Positions 1 to 8,204 of a stretch of DNA of 64,000 nucleotides are shown here, in pieces. The notes beneath the pieces are model-generated. The model had not been told where the DNA came from, searched no databases, and saw only the letters and a list, made by a program, of their open reading frames with translations. A program made the position numbers and the translations under genes. Source of the DNA: Humisphaera borealis (GTDB taxonomy: Bacteria > Planctomycetota > Phycisphaerae > Tepidisphaerales > Tepidisphaeraceae); assembly GCF_015169395.1 (NCBI RefSeq), contig NZ_CP063458.1:6200001-6264000 (forward strand), in the 5' to 3' direction. How positions within the stretch are numbered: position 1 is the first letter of the stretch; each line of letters starts with the position of its first letter.

Positions 1-784
1 CACACTCGCGATCGGCGGCGTGCTGGTCCTGACCGCCGGGTTCATCGCGATGGCCCTGGTCGGCCGATCGGCCAACTGGGCGTACAGCACCTGGAGCCTG
101 GCGTCGTCCGTCTGGAACAGCGCCCTGGTCCTCTGGGTCGCCACGCTCACGTGGATGCGTGGCCGGCAGACGCCCCGGCGGGACTGGTCCTGGGCGCTGC
201 CGGCAGGATTGGCCGTCGTCGCGGTCGTCTGGATTTTTCCGGTCGCTTGGGAACTGGGTCTGGTCTACCTGCACCCGCTGATCGCGCTCGTTTTCCTCGA
301 TCGCGAAATCGTCCGCCGCCGGCCCTCCTGGCGGCGGGCGTACCACGTCTGCCTGCTGGCCTTGCCGGTGTGCCTGGTCCTCCTCTGGTGGCGGTTGGCC
401 GGCGCGGCGCCCCTCGCCGGGCAGGACATGCTGACGATGCGCATCACCCAGCACGCCGGCGCCGACATCCTGCACAACCTCTCGCCGCACCTGCTCGTCG
501 CCACGCACACGTTCCTGGAGATGGTTCACTACGGCGTATGGGTCGTCGCGATCCCACTGATCGCGATGAAGACTGCGCCCTGGCAACTGACCAGCGTCCC
601 CCTCGCCCGCCGAAGCTGGCGCTGGCGCACCGCCGTTGTCGCACTGCTGGTCTGCGGCGGCGGGGTCGTCGTCACGCTCTGGGCCGGCTTCATCGGCGAC
701 TACGCGCTCACCCGCGACATCTACTTCACCATCGCGATCGCGCACGTGCTGGCCGAGTTCCCGTTTCTTTTGCGAATGCATTGA
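1..784 (+). CDS. Multi-pass membrane protein, 5' end cut by window edge
   Basis: The reading frame is open to the left edge without a stop, so the first GTG at 20 is probably internal. The visible 254+ residues hold about seven hydrophobic segments separated by short Arg-rich loops, so this is an integral inner-membrane protein. Several histidines lie near the C-terminal membrane segments (motifs HTFLEMVHYGVW and AIAHVLAEFPFLLRMH), which could be functional, but I do not recognise the family. The next gene on the same strand is also a membrane protein, separated by a palindromic repeat that fills the gap. Function unknown. Confidence 0.6.
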   Translation, partial: TLAIGGVLVLTAGFIAMALVGRSANWAYSTWSLASSVWNSALVLWVATLTWMRGRQTPRRDWSWALPAGLAVVAVVWIFPVAWELGLVYLHPLIALVFLDREIVRRRPSWRRAYHVCLLALPVCLVLLWWRLAGAAPLAGQDMLTMRITQHAGADILHNLSPHLLVATHTFLEMVHYGVWVVAIPLIAMKTAPWQLTSVPLARRSWRWRTAVVALLVCGGGVVVTLWAGFIGDYALTRDIYFTIAIAHVLAEFPFLLRMH

Positions 785-789
785 AGAAG

Positions 790-880
790 AGTAGGCAGTA
801 CGCAGTAAGCAGTACGCAGAAAAACAAAGAGAACAGATGGCTTGCCTTCCCTGCGTACTGCTTACTGCTTACTGCCTACT
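790..880. repeat. AGTAGGC-type long inverted repeat
   Basis: A 30-base arm built of AGTAGGC-like heptamers (790-819) faces an inverted arm at 851-880 with one mismatch, leaving a 31-base loop. It fills the gap after the first gene, and the ATG at 837 of the next gene lies in the loop. A close relative lies at 27803-27891. Confidence 0.75.
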
Positions 881-1379
881 TTCCTCCGACCTCTGGCAAT
901 TCCTTCCTCTCGGTTACCTGACGACGATCGCGATCGAAACGCCGATCCTGCTTTTGCTCCTGTCGCGCGGTCATTCCGTCGGACGCCGGCTGCTCGCGGG
1001 GGTCTGGCTGACGGCTTGCACCTACCCGATTGTGATCCTGGTGCTTCCAGTGCTGATCCCGGCGCCAGAGGACCGCTGGCTCTACTTGCTGATCGCCGAA
1101 ACCTTCGCGCCCGTCGCCGAATGTGCCTTGTTCGCCGCGGCGTTTCATCGAAAACGAGTCGGCTGGACTAACGATGGATCGCATTCCAAGCACCCACCGG
1201 ATTCGATGGCAGTTCCGGATCGTGGCGAGAGGCACTTCGATGTTGGCGTAGTCGACTACGCTCCGGCAAATCTCAAGGCCTCACACGTGGAGCCGAATCG
1301 ACTGGTGGACTTCGTCGCCATCACGCTGGCGAACCTGGCATCGTTTGGGATTGGGGAGATCCTGAACCGGTATTGGTGA
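837..1379 (+). CDS. Hypothetical membrane protein
   Basis: A 180-residue protein with about four hydrophobic segments: the N-terminus, LTTIAIETPILLLLL, an alanine/valine-rich stretch with CTYPIVILVLPVLI, and a segment near residue 90-105. A hydrophilic region and the C-terminal tail LANLASFGIGEILNRYW follow. The ATG at 837 is the first usable start, but codons 6-15 are read from the right arm of the palindromic repeat at 790-880, so the natural N-terminus may be repeat-derived or may begin later, near 885. It follows another membrane protein in the same direction and may be co-transcribed. No family recognised. Confidence 0.55.
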   Translation: MACLPCVLLTAYCLLSSDLWQFLPLGYLTTIAIETPILLLLLSRGHSVGRRLLAGVWLTACTYPIVILVLPVLIPAPEDRWLYLLIAETFAPVAECALFAAAFHRKRVGWTNDGSHSKHPPDSMAVPDRGERHFDVGVVDYAPANLKASHVEPNRLVDFVAITLANLASFGIGEILNRYW

Positions 1380-1488
1380 CCGGCCGAAACGACTCGGCGT
1401 TACCATCCTTTCAAGCGTCGAAGTTGCGTCTTGGTCCCCTCCTCCGGTACTCCGGGGGAGGGGACCCTGCGCCGCCACACGCAGGTAC

Positions 1489-1523
1489 AAAAAACCCCGG
1501 AAGTCGGGCAAGAACTTCCGGGG
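1489..1523 (-). terminator. Rho-independent terminator of the RTX-repeat gene
   Basis: A perfect 10-bp stem (1495-1504 with 1514-1523, CCCCGGAAGT) with a 9-base loop is followed on the minus strand by six T. It lies about 50 bases after the stop of the RTX protein gene at 1572. Confidence 0.85.
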
Positions 1524-1571
1524 CGGGGAGGGAGTTGGAGGCTGCTTTTAGGCGTGCGCGGACGCCGGGCG

Positions 1572-2606
1572 TCAGAACCGGAACCGATGGCGGAACATGC
1601 GCAGCGCGGCAGTGATGGTCGAGTCGCCGGTCGTAACGCCGGTGGTGTCGCCGGTCGTGTCGGTCGAATCGTCGGTCGTGTCGTCCGTACCGTCGGTTGT
1701 GTCGTCGCAGTGGCCATCGTGCGGATGGCCTTCGCCAACTGTCGCATCGTCGGTCGTGCCGTCGTCCGTGGCGTCGTCGTGGGCGGTGCCGTCTTCGATC
1801 AGGCCGGCGAACGGTCCGCCTCGGAAGAATCCGCCGCGGCCGAAGAAGTGGCCGGCGATTCCGTCGAGGAAGTCGTGGAAGTGGCCCCATGGTCCGTCGG
1901 AGGTTCCATCATCGGTTCCGTCGTCGGTGGTGTCGGTGGTCGGGTTGACGGTGTCTTCGACATTGGTGACATCGTCGTTGTCGTCGACGATCGCCGAGTC
2001 GCCGGGGTCGTCGGTGGTGGGGGTGTCGTTGGTGCCGCCGTCCACCGTGTCGGTGCCGTCGAGATCGATGGAAATCAGGCGGTCGTTGCCGGCGTCGCCC
2101 ATGAGCATGTCATCGCCACGACCGCCGGCCAGCAGGTCGGCGTCGTCGCCGCCGGCCAGGTCGTCTTCACCGTCTCCGCCGAAGACCTTGTCCTTGCCCG
2201 CGCCGCCGATGAGGGTGTCGTCGCCGCTGCCGCCGAAGATGCGGTCGTCCCCCTCGCCGCCGTCGATGGCGTCGTTGGCGGTGCCGCCGGCAAGGTTGTC
2301 GTTCCCCGCGCCGCCGGCGATCGCCATCGGCAGATTCACTTTACGGGCGGTGCGGATGGTGTCGTTGCCGTCGCCGCCGTTGACGACGATGGAGGTCACG
2401 TCGGCGACATTGAAGGTCGTCTTGGCACGCGACTCGGAATCGCCTTTCACGCCGGTCGAAACGGTCAGCGTCTGGCCGTCGCGAGACTCGGCAATGAAGA
2501 CGTAGTCGTCGCCGGTAGTGCCTTCGATCGTCAGCACGCCGGAAGCGAGGGTGGCCGTCGGGCCGACGGCAAAGAGCTTGCGGTCCTCGAGCGTTTCGAT
2601 GGGCAT
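1572..2606 (-). CDS. RTX-type calcium-binding repeat protein with LEPR-like N-terminus
   Basis: 344 residues. The N-terminus MPIETLEDRKLFA resembles the LEPRxLL signature of planctomycete secreted proteins. Residues about 75-175 contain repeated GGxGxDxL nonapeptides (GGDGNDTI, GGAGNDNL, GGSGDDTL and others), which in the RTX/hemolysin family fold into a Ca2+-binding parallel beta-roll. The second half is very rich in Asp and Thr (about residues 185-335) with one Phe/Gly/His-rich island, and the protein ends in a basic tail (RHRFRF). A secreted or surface role is inferred from the family. The gene is monocistronic with its own terminator. Confidence 0.8.
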   Translation of the reverse strand: MPIETLEDRKLFAVGPTATLASGVLTIEGTTGDDYVFIAESRDGQTLTVSTGVKGDSESRAKTTFNVADVTSIVVNGGDGNDTIRTARKVNLPMAIAGGAGNDNLAGGTANDAIDGGEGDDRIFGGSGDDTLIGGAGKDKVFGGDGEDDLAGGDDADLLAGGRGDDMLMGDAGNDRLISIDLDGTDTVDGGTNDTPTTDDPGDSAIVDDNDDVTNVEDTVNPTTDTTDDGTDDGTSDGPWGHFHDFLDGIAGHFFGRGGFFRGGPFAGLIEDGTAHDDATDDGTTDDATVGEGHPHDGHCDDTTDGTDDTTDDSTDTTGDTTGVTTGDSTITAALRMFRHRFRF

Positions 2607-3049
2607 GGGTGCCTCACAGGTTGGATCCCGGGCGGTGGGTGGGAGCCGGGGTGGGAGCCGCGTTCACACTGACACGCGGCAGGTCAAACGCCGCATTGGC
2701 GTCGCAGTCTTTGTTCCCGGAAGTGAGGCAAATATTCCTGCGCGGCAGGCAGTAGGCAGAGAAAGCAAAAGAGCCGACGGCCTTGTCTTGCTCGGCTTGC
2801 CGCCCAACCCGGACTTATTCACCTCGGAGGACACGGAGTTCACGGAGACGAAGACGGAGAAGGCAACCATGAGCAACCCGAGCGATTAGGCTTTGTCTGA
2901 AAACTTGTTTGGTGTGCCACTTTTCACACAGAGCCTCATTCGGCCTGCACGTCGCGCCGATCGCACTCGGGCAAACTCTCCGTGATTTCTCCGTGTTCTC
3001 CGTGTCCTCCGTGGTAATCCTGCATTTTCCGGGCGACTGCGTACTTCTC
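2607..3049. other. Intergenic region with CACGGAG repeats
   Basis: No convincing gene. It holds two inverted blocks of the intergenic motif CGGAGGACACGGAG: 2825-2860 on the plus strand and 2978-3014 on the minus strand. A fragment of the GCAGTAGGCAG heptamer repeat lies near 2750. Short open frames here are low-complexity translations of these repeats. Confidence 0.6.
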
Positions 3050-4312
3050 TCAATAAAACGCCACGAAGTAGCTGATCTCCTTCGGCTGATCCCCCCTGGG
3101 CGTCAGTCCGGACACGACCACCTCGAACATTGCGCCAGGGCGAAGGGGCAGTGTCTTGGGGCGGGCGATGATGGCGTTGGAAATCCCGAACGGGTCGAGA
3201 TTCACGTTCTGGTAGTTCAGTTCCAGCGGCTCGGCAGACCGCTTGAGCTTCTGATCGACCGCGTAGATCGTCATCTTCGCGCCGGTGCTGACCGTGTGGT
3301 GCTTCGGGTTCACGCTGATGTGCCATGCCTGGCTCGCGCGGAACATGTTCGCCGGGAAATACCCGCGCGGCGGGAACGCGACATAGTCGTAGTCGGGCGT
3401 GTTCTCCCGCTTCGAGTCGAACGAGTACATCGCCGAAAACTTGCCCGGCCCGGCACCGAAGCCGGTGTTGGCCATCCGCGGGTTCAATATCCAGCGGCGA
3501 TGGCCGAGACGGTCGATGTTGCTCCGGTCGCTGTCGTCCATGTAGGCATCGACCGACGCGACGATGTTCGACGAGGTGAAGATGTTGCTGGAGCCGCAGC
3601 CTTGCTTTGCCTTGGCATAGAACTCGTCGCTGACGCCATCGGTCTTTTTTGGCGTGTGCGTCAGTTCGTTGAGCATCGCCATCAGCTCCGCGCCGTGCTG
3701 GCAGAGGTCGATGTAGTTGTCGTCGTAGCCGACATCCCACGCGATATCGCACAGGTAGCGGTAGGTGCGCAGGCGAACCAGCGCTTCGCCATACGATTGG
3801 AGCGAGGGTCCGCCCTTGGGCAACGCGGGGGGATGGGCCTTGAGGTAGTCGGCGGTGTCTTTGAGGATCTGGGCCCGCGTCGCTTCAATGAGCTTCGTCG
3901 ACTTGGGGAACACCAGCCGGCCTTCGTACCAGGTCTCGTCGGTCAGCGGCTTGCCGGTCTCGTCGAACGTCGCGCGAAGCCCGTGCAGCTTGCCGGCGTC
4001 GTACCGACTCTTTTCCTGCACTTTCTTGCCGCCGGGGAAGTAGGCGGTGAAGTCCCCATGCCGCTGGCCGGCGGCATTCAGGCGGACGCGGAACGCGAGC
4101 GTGCCGTCGGGGTGCTTGCCCGATTCTTCGCGCGGGTTGGCGGCAGGTGCCGCCGGTCGGGTGGCCTGGGCGGTCGCGCCGGGTGCGGGTGCGGCGGGTC
4201 GGGGCGTGGTCTCGGCGGCACGGAGCGGATTGGTAACTGCCGATGCCGCAGCAAGTAACGCGAAGGCAGAAACAGCAGCGACAACGAGAGCGGGGCGGTT
4301 CGAGCGGGGCAC
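3050..4312 (-). CDS. Secreted CAP (SCP/PR-1-like) domain protein with MORN-like repeats
   Basis: 420 residues from a GTG start at 4312, chosen because GGAGG lies four bases upstream and the frame then opens with a signal peptide (RPALVVAAVSAFALLAAASAV). Next come a Pro/Ala-rich linker and a YwqK/MORN-like part with DGT..., HGDFTAYFPGGKK and KLHGLRATFDETGKP. The C-terminal half carries CAP-superfamily features: YRYLCDIAWDVGYDD, CQHGAELMAMLNELTHTP, GSSNIFTS and RLGHRRWILNPRMANTGFG. CAP proteins are extracellular; the substrate or role cannot be told from sequence. An ATG further upstream (4363) is possible but lacks a ribosome site. Confidence 0.75.
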   Translation of the reverse strand: MPRSNRPALVVAAVSAFALLAAASAVTNPLRAAETTPRPAAPAPGATAQATRPAAPAANPREESGKHPDGTLAFRVRLNAAGQRHGDFTAYFPGGKKVQEKSRYDAGKLHGLRATFDETGKPLTDETWYEGRLVFPKSTKLIEATRAQILKDTADYLKAHPPALPKGGPSLQSYGEALVRLRTYRYLCDIAWDVGYDDNYIDLCQHGAELMAMLNELTHTPKKTDGVSDEFYAKAKQGCGSSNIFTSSNIVASVDAYMDDSDRSNIDRLGHRRWILNPRMANTGFGAGPGKFSAMYSFDSKRENTPDYDYVAFPPRGYFPANMFRASQAWHISVNPKHHTVSTGAKMTIYAVDQKLKRSAEPLELNYQNVNLDPFGISNAIIARPKTLPLRPGAMFEVVVSGLTPRGDQPKEISYFVAFY

Positions 4313-4709
4313 AAATCCTCCGTCAGGGGTGAGCAGGCACGCGACCAGATGGTCGGCTTGCAACGTTCTAACGGACGCCGATGGAGGACATTAGGACGGC
4401 TTACAAAACGGACGGCGGTACGCGGGCACGGCGGGCAATGGCTCGGAGAAGCTGAGCTGTCGTGACCTCCGGAATCCGCTTGATTCGCGTCGGATTAACC
4501 GTACAATATACTAACATTTATCGATCAGGTAAAGCGCCGTCGGAACGCGTCGTATGTTCACCGCGCGGTAGCCCGGGTCCGGGATTCATGGCGGCACCAT
4601 CGCCGCCGGAAGGGATTGTCATGCGCTCACTGCGTCGAAGCGGCAGGGCCTCGTCGGGTTCGTTCGGCAGAATAGGTGTAACTCGACATCTTGGCAGCGG
4701 CCTGGATTT

Positions 4710-4799
4710 GGGTGGCATGGGCAACGGTACTCCGTTGCCCGTGTCGAACATCGGACGGCGATCGCCACGGGCAAGCGAGTACGCTTGCCCATGCCACCC
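4710..4799. repeat. Double-hairpin palindromic element (GGGCAAGCG family)
   Basis: The outer arms GGGTGGCATGGGCAA (4710-4724) and its exact inverted copy (4785-4799) enclose two internal hairpins: GGGCAACGG-TACT-CCGTTGCCC (4719-4740) and GGGCAAGCG-AGTA-CGCTTGCCC (4769-4790). Two palindromes in inverted orientation give a REPIN-like layout. Confidence 0.8.
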
Positions 4800-4958
4800 G
4801 AAATGGGCTTCACATGAGCGGCGCACTCGAGCCGCGCTGGGTTCGTTCGGCGGCGGCGGAGAGGTCGCGATCTCGGGTTCGTTCGGCGGCCCGTCGTCGG
4901 GTTCGTTCAGCAGGGAGAAGTGAAAGGAGGGATGCGCTGGGTTCGTTCGGCGGATTCC

Positions 4959-5047
4959 ACGCCGGGTCTGAGGTACGCCGAAGACCCGGATGCCCCCTGC
5001 ACACGCGCAGAATCCGGGTCTTCGCGAGTACGCTCAGACACCGGCGT
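4959..5047. repeat. Double-hairpin palindromic element (CCGGGTCT family)
   Basis: The left part (4959-4991) and right part (5011-5047) are imperfect inverted copies; each contains GGGTCT or its complement on both sides of a GTAC-containing loop. A single half-copy of the right part recurs at 62563-62597, showing that it is dispersed. Confidence 0.7.
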
Positions 5048-5108
5048 GTCTAATCTCGGGTTCGTTCGGCGATGTCGCGCTGGGTTCGTTCGGCGAACTG
5101 AGGCCCGG

Positions 5109-6233
5109 TCAGGTTAATCGGCGTTTGCGGCCGCCGACGATCCAGCCGATCGCCGTCGCCGCGACCGCCCATTTCCACCAGCCCGCCTGCGCCTTGCCCA
5201 CGGGGATCGGGGCGGCGGGCAGGCCGGAGACGGCGGCGTCCTGGATCCGGCGAAGCGCCTTGTCCTCCGACGACCGGGCCGGCGTGATCGCGTCTTTGCG
5301 CTGTGGTTCGGCGGTGCCATCGGAGGTGGCATTGGCGGCGGTGAAGTCACGCGTGCCGGGCTTCACCCCCAGCACGGCAAAGTCGAGCACGCTGTTGAGC
5401 TCTGCGCCGATCAGCAGCACCGCCGCCGACAGGTAGAAGAAGAGCAGCAGGATGATCGCCGCCCCCAGCGTGCCGTAGGTCTTGTTGAAGCTGCCGAAGT
5501 TGCTGACGTAGAAGCCGAAGCCGAACCCCATGAGGATCCACAGCGCCACCGTCAGCACCGCGCCCGGCGTGACGGTGTGCCAGCGCTGTTTGATGTTGGG
5601 CCCGAAGTAATAGATGAGGGAAACGCAGGCCAGCAGCAGGAGGATCGCCAGCACGTATCGGAAGATATTGACCGCCAGCGCCGCGACGTCGCCGAGGACC
5701 GCCTGGTCTTTAAAGTGCCGCACGACCGCGCCGCCGACCGGAAGCAGGACCAGGACGATCAGGACCAGAACGATGACGGCAATGGTCAGTCCGATCGCGA
5801 CCAGGCGGTGCTTCAGGAACGATCGCTCGCTTTCGACCTCGTAAGCCTTGTCAAGGGCGGTCATTGTCATCGTCATGCCGCCGCTGGCGCCCCACAGGGC
5901 CAGCAGCAGCCCGAAGCTGAGCAGGCCGCCCTGGGTGTTCTGCATGACGTCGTGGACGTTGCGGACGAGTTGGTCGGCGACCTCGCCGCTCACGGTCTGA
6001 CGGATCGCCGGCTCCAACTCCTTGAGCGCGTCCTGCTTGGCCGATCCTGGCATGTAGGGGGCGAGGGAAAGGAGGAAGATCATGAAAGGGAACAGCGCGA
6101 AGATCCACGAATACGCCAGCGACGACGCCCAGGTGAAGATGGCGTCCTGCTCGATCTCGGTCCACAGCTTTCGGGCGAGCCCCGTAAAGCTCATGGTGCG
6201 AACGACATTGGGAACATCGCGAAGCCTTGCCAT
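5109..6233 (-). CDS. YihY/virulence factor BrkB family membrane protein
   Basis: 374 residues. After an N-terminal helix (LARKLWTEIEQDAIFTWASSLAYSWIFALFPFMIFLLSL) there are about six membrane segments typical of the YihY/BrkB family, including the stretch with GLLLALWGASGGMTMTMTALDKAYEVE, YFGPNIKQRWHTVTPGAVL and FNKTYGTLGAAIILLLFFYLSA. The family was once called RNase BN but is now regarded as membrane proteins of unclear, possibly transport-related function. The C-terminal 85 residues are a hydrophilic tail ending in a hydrophobic patch and basic residues. The gene stands alone beside the repeat nest. Confidence 0.85.
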   Translation of the reverse strand: MARLRDVPNVVRTMSFTGLARKLWTEIEQDAIFTWASSLAYSWIFALFPFMIFLLSLAPYMPGSAKQDALKELEPAIRQTVSGEVADQLVRNVHDVMQNTQGGLLSFGLLLALWGASGGMTMTMTALDKAYEVESERSFLKHRLVAIGLTIAVIVLVLIVLVLLPVGGAVVRHFKDQAVLGDVAALAVNIFRYVLAILLLLACVSLIYYFGPNIKQRWHTVTPGAVLTVALWILMGFGFGFYVSNFGSFNKTYGTLGAAIILLLFFYLSAAVLLIGAELNSVLDFAVLGVKPGTRDFTAANATSDGTAEPQRKDAITPARSSEDKALRRIQDAAVSGLPAAPIPVGKAQAGWWKWAVAATAIGWIVGGRKRRLT

Positions 6234-6477
6234 GGCGGGATTGTGCAGCGTGGGGTGTCGGACTGTCAGCGCTCAATCCGGCAAGCGGCTGTCCCTACGT
6301 TGGTCGGCGGGCGGGGGTACGTCTGGACATACTGAAACGCGTGAAACTCGCCGTCGTCTACCCCGTCGGTGTGGCGTCTGCACCGCACGGTCGCGGGCGA
6401 AAGTTCCATTGCGGGTCGGGGCGCAAGGCGGTAGCCTCGGGACGGTACGGCAGATCTGGACCGGTCCTTCTAACGCC

Positions 6478-7686
6478 ATGGATACGCCACACGCCAATCA
6501 CGCTCAGGGAGCCGGTACGGCCCTGGGGCCACTGCTGGACTGGTTTTCGGGGAATGGCGCTTACCACAACCTGGTCCATTGCATGGGCCACGACTACCTC
6601 TGGATTGGGATCACCATCACGCTGGATGTGGCCGTCGCCGCGGGCTACCTGCTGATCGCCAAGCACTGGTGGAACAACGAGCGGACGCTACCGGACATTC
6701 CCGCCCGACGGGCGCTGGCGAGCATGCGGAACATCTTTCTGTTCTGCGGGATCTGCGGGTACCTGTTCATCCCGGTCAAGATGATCTGGCCGGCCTGGCG
6801 GCTGTACGACATGGTGATGCTGGCGCTGGTCTATTTCACCTGGCGGTATGCGTGGAGCGCTACGAACCTGAAAGTCATTTATGCCGAGCTGGGCAAGGGG
6901 ACGAAGCTCGCCGAGGAATTGGAAGCGACGAAGGAACAGTCGGAGCGGAAGACGTTTTTCCTGAACGCAGTCAGCCACGACCTGCGCACGCCGCTCAACG
7001 GGCTTGTGCTGCAGGCGAGCCTGGCCGGGGTGAGCGCCGAGACCGGCGACCATGAAGGGCTGAAGCAGGCATTGGCGACAATGAAGGCATCGGCGCGGAC
7101 GGCCGGCGAACTGCTCGATTCACTCCTGGACTACGCACGGATGGAAATGGCGACCGAGACCCCGCACACCGATCGGGTCGGGCTGGCGCAACTGATCCGC
7201 CAGGTCTGCGACGCGAACCAGCCGGCAGCGGCCGCCGCGAAGCTGACGCTTCGTGCCAGGTGCCCCGAGGACCTGGTCCTCTTGACCGACCGGGCCAAGC
7301 TCGAGCGGATTCTGGGGAACCTGATCGGAAACGCGCTGAAGTTTACACCCACCGGCGGCGTTCGCGTGGAAGTGGTGTCGACGAAGTCGGCCGTCGAGAT
7401 TCATGTTATTGATACCGGCATCGGAATCACGATGACGGATCGGGCAAAACTGTTCGACGAGTTTTTCCAGGTGAGCAACCATGAACGGGATCGGCGAAAG
7501 GGCTTCGGACTCGGACTTGCCATCGCCCGGCGTCTGGCTCGGCAACTCGGCGGAGACATTACGGTCGACAGCGCCCCAGGGCAGGGCAGTCGATTCTCCC
7601 TGGCACTTCCGGGCGTTTGCGACGTCGGAGCGGCCGGGGATGCCGCCGAACCCGAGCGCGCTGCCATCATCACAGCCGCAGAGTAG
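6478..7686 (+). CDS. Membrane-bound sensor histidine kinase
   Basis: 402 residues from ATG 6478. The N-terminal part has about three or four membrane segments (roughly residues 40-125), then a short coiled coil. The HisKA box VSHDLRTPLNGL has the phospho-acceptor at H167. The HATPase domain shows the N box NLIGNALKFTP, G1 DTGIGI and G2 GFGLGLAIARRLARQLGG, so the kinase looks intact. No extracellular sensor domain is visible; sensing is probably by the membrane part. Its stop lies 47 bases inside the response regulator gene, which is almost certainly its partner. The open frame extends upstream to 6082, but that part is antisense to the YihY gene and not credible. Confidence 0.85.
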   Translation: MDTPHANHAQGAGTALGPLLDWFSGNGAYHNLVHCMGHDYLWIGITITLDVAVAAGYLLIAKHWWNNERTLPDIPARRALASMRNIFLFCGICGYLFIPVKMIWPAWRLYDMVMLALVYFTWRYAWSATNLKVIYAELGKGTKLAEELEATKEQSERKTFFLNAVSHDLRTPLNGLVLQASLAGVSAETGDHEGLKQALATMKASARTAGELLDSLLDYARMEMATETPHTDRVGLAQLIRQVCDANQPAAAAAKLTLRARCPEDLVLLTDRAKLERILGNLIGNALKFTPTGGVRVEVVSTKSAVEIHVIDTGIGITMTDRAKLFDEFFQVSNHERDRRKGFGLGLAIARRLARQLGGDITVDSAPGQGSRFSLALPGVCDVGAAGDAAEPERAAIITAAE

Positions 7687-8062
7687 CCAGAAGGTCGACG
7701 CGGAAACGGCCGACCGCCGGACGATACTGATCGTCGAGGACGACGCGATCAGCGCCCAGGCGATGCGCATTCTGCTCCGACGCAGTGGCTGGCTGGTGGA
7801 GGTCGCGCCGACGATCGCCGACGCCAATGCCTACCTGGACCGCAATACGCCTCACACGATCATCCTGGACCTGATGCTTCCAGACGGCGACGGGTCGCTG
7901 GTGCTGCGGCGGGTGCGCGATCAGGCACTGAAGACGCGGGTCACCGTTACGACCGCGACCGCCGACGCGGGGTGGATCGACCGCGTCAAGGCCCTCAACC
8001 CTCACGCGATACTGCGAAAGCCGATCGAGCTGACGGAACTGATGAACGCACTGTCGTGCTGA
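7640..8062 (+). CDS. Single-domain response regulator
   Basis: 140 residues from ATG 7640, with GGAG nine bases upstream. The body is one receiver domain: acidic pair in ILIVEDDA, phospho-acceptor D77 in LDLMLPDGDG, the switch Thr in VTTATAD, and Lys in LRKPIE. There is no output domain, so it probably acts by protein contact or passes phosphate on. The start overlaps the kinase gene by 47 bases, pointing to translational coupling. A longer start (7481) inside the kinase gene is possible but would add a low-complexity leader. Confidence 0.85.
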   Translation: MPPNPSALPSSQPQSSQKVDAETADRRTILIVEDDAISAQAMRILLRRSGWLVEVAPTIADANAYLDRNTPHTIILDLMLPDGDGSLVLRRVRDQALKTRVTVTTATADAGWIDRVKALNPHAILRKPIELTELMNALSC

Positions 8063-8100
8063 AAGCCCGGCGGAAGTTGCCGTGGTGTTCGAGAAGCACG

Positions 8101-8136
8101 AAAAAAAGCACGACCGCGGCGGACCGCGATCGTGCT
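8101..8136 (-). terminator. Rho-independent terminator of the beta-helix gene
   Basis: A stem of 12 pairs with one mismatch (8107-8119 with 8124-8136) and a CGGA loop, followed on the minus strand by seven T. It lies about 70 bases after the stop at 8205 and also sits just beyond the convergent response regulator gene. Confidence 0.85.
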
Positions 8137-8204
8137 GTGGATGTCGTTGAACAAGATGTCGCTGCCAACGGGGCGGCTGGGAAGCCTCCTCCGCCAGGGG
8201 TCGC

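Larger units (their letters stand above)
4656..5095 (+). repeat. Seven interspersed direct repeats of GGGTTCGTTCGGC
   Basis: Copies start at 4656, 4839, 4875, 4899 (one mismatch), 4939, 5058 and 5082. Bases before each copy are usually CGCT or TCTC/CGTC. Spacing is irregular (24, 36, 40, 119, 183 bases), with 24 occurring twice, so this is neither a tandem satellite nor a CRISPR array. Confidence 0.8.
4395..5108. other. Gene-free repeat nest
   Basis: About 700 bases with no credible gene. It contains a GGGCAAGCG double hairpin (4710-4799), a CCGGGTCT double hairpin (4959-5047) and seven scattered copies of GGGTTCGTTCGGC (4656-5095). Overlapping open frames on both strands are all short, Arg/Ser-rich and repeat-derived. 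Confidence 0.75.

Noticed and set aside
1431-2672. 413-residue plus-strand frame opposite the RTX gene
   Set aside because: Val/Gly/Ala-rich mirror of the RTX repeats, no start signal, and it overlaps the terminator.
4462-5053. Plus-strand frames of 120-153 residues in the repeat nest
   Set aside because: They are made of translated repeats (GSFGG, WVRSA), with no domain or ribosome site.
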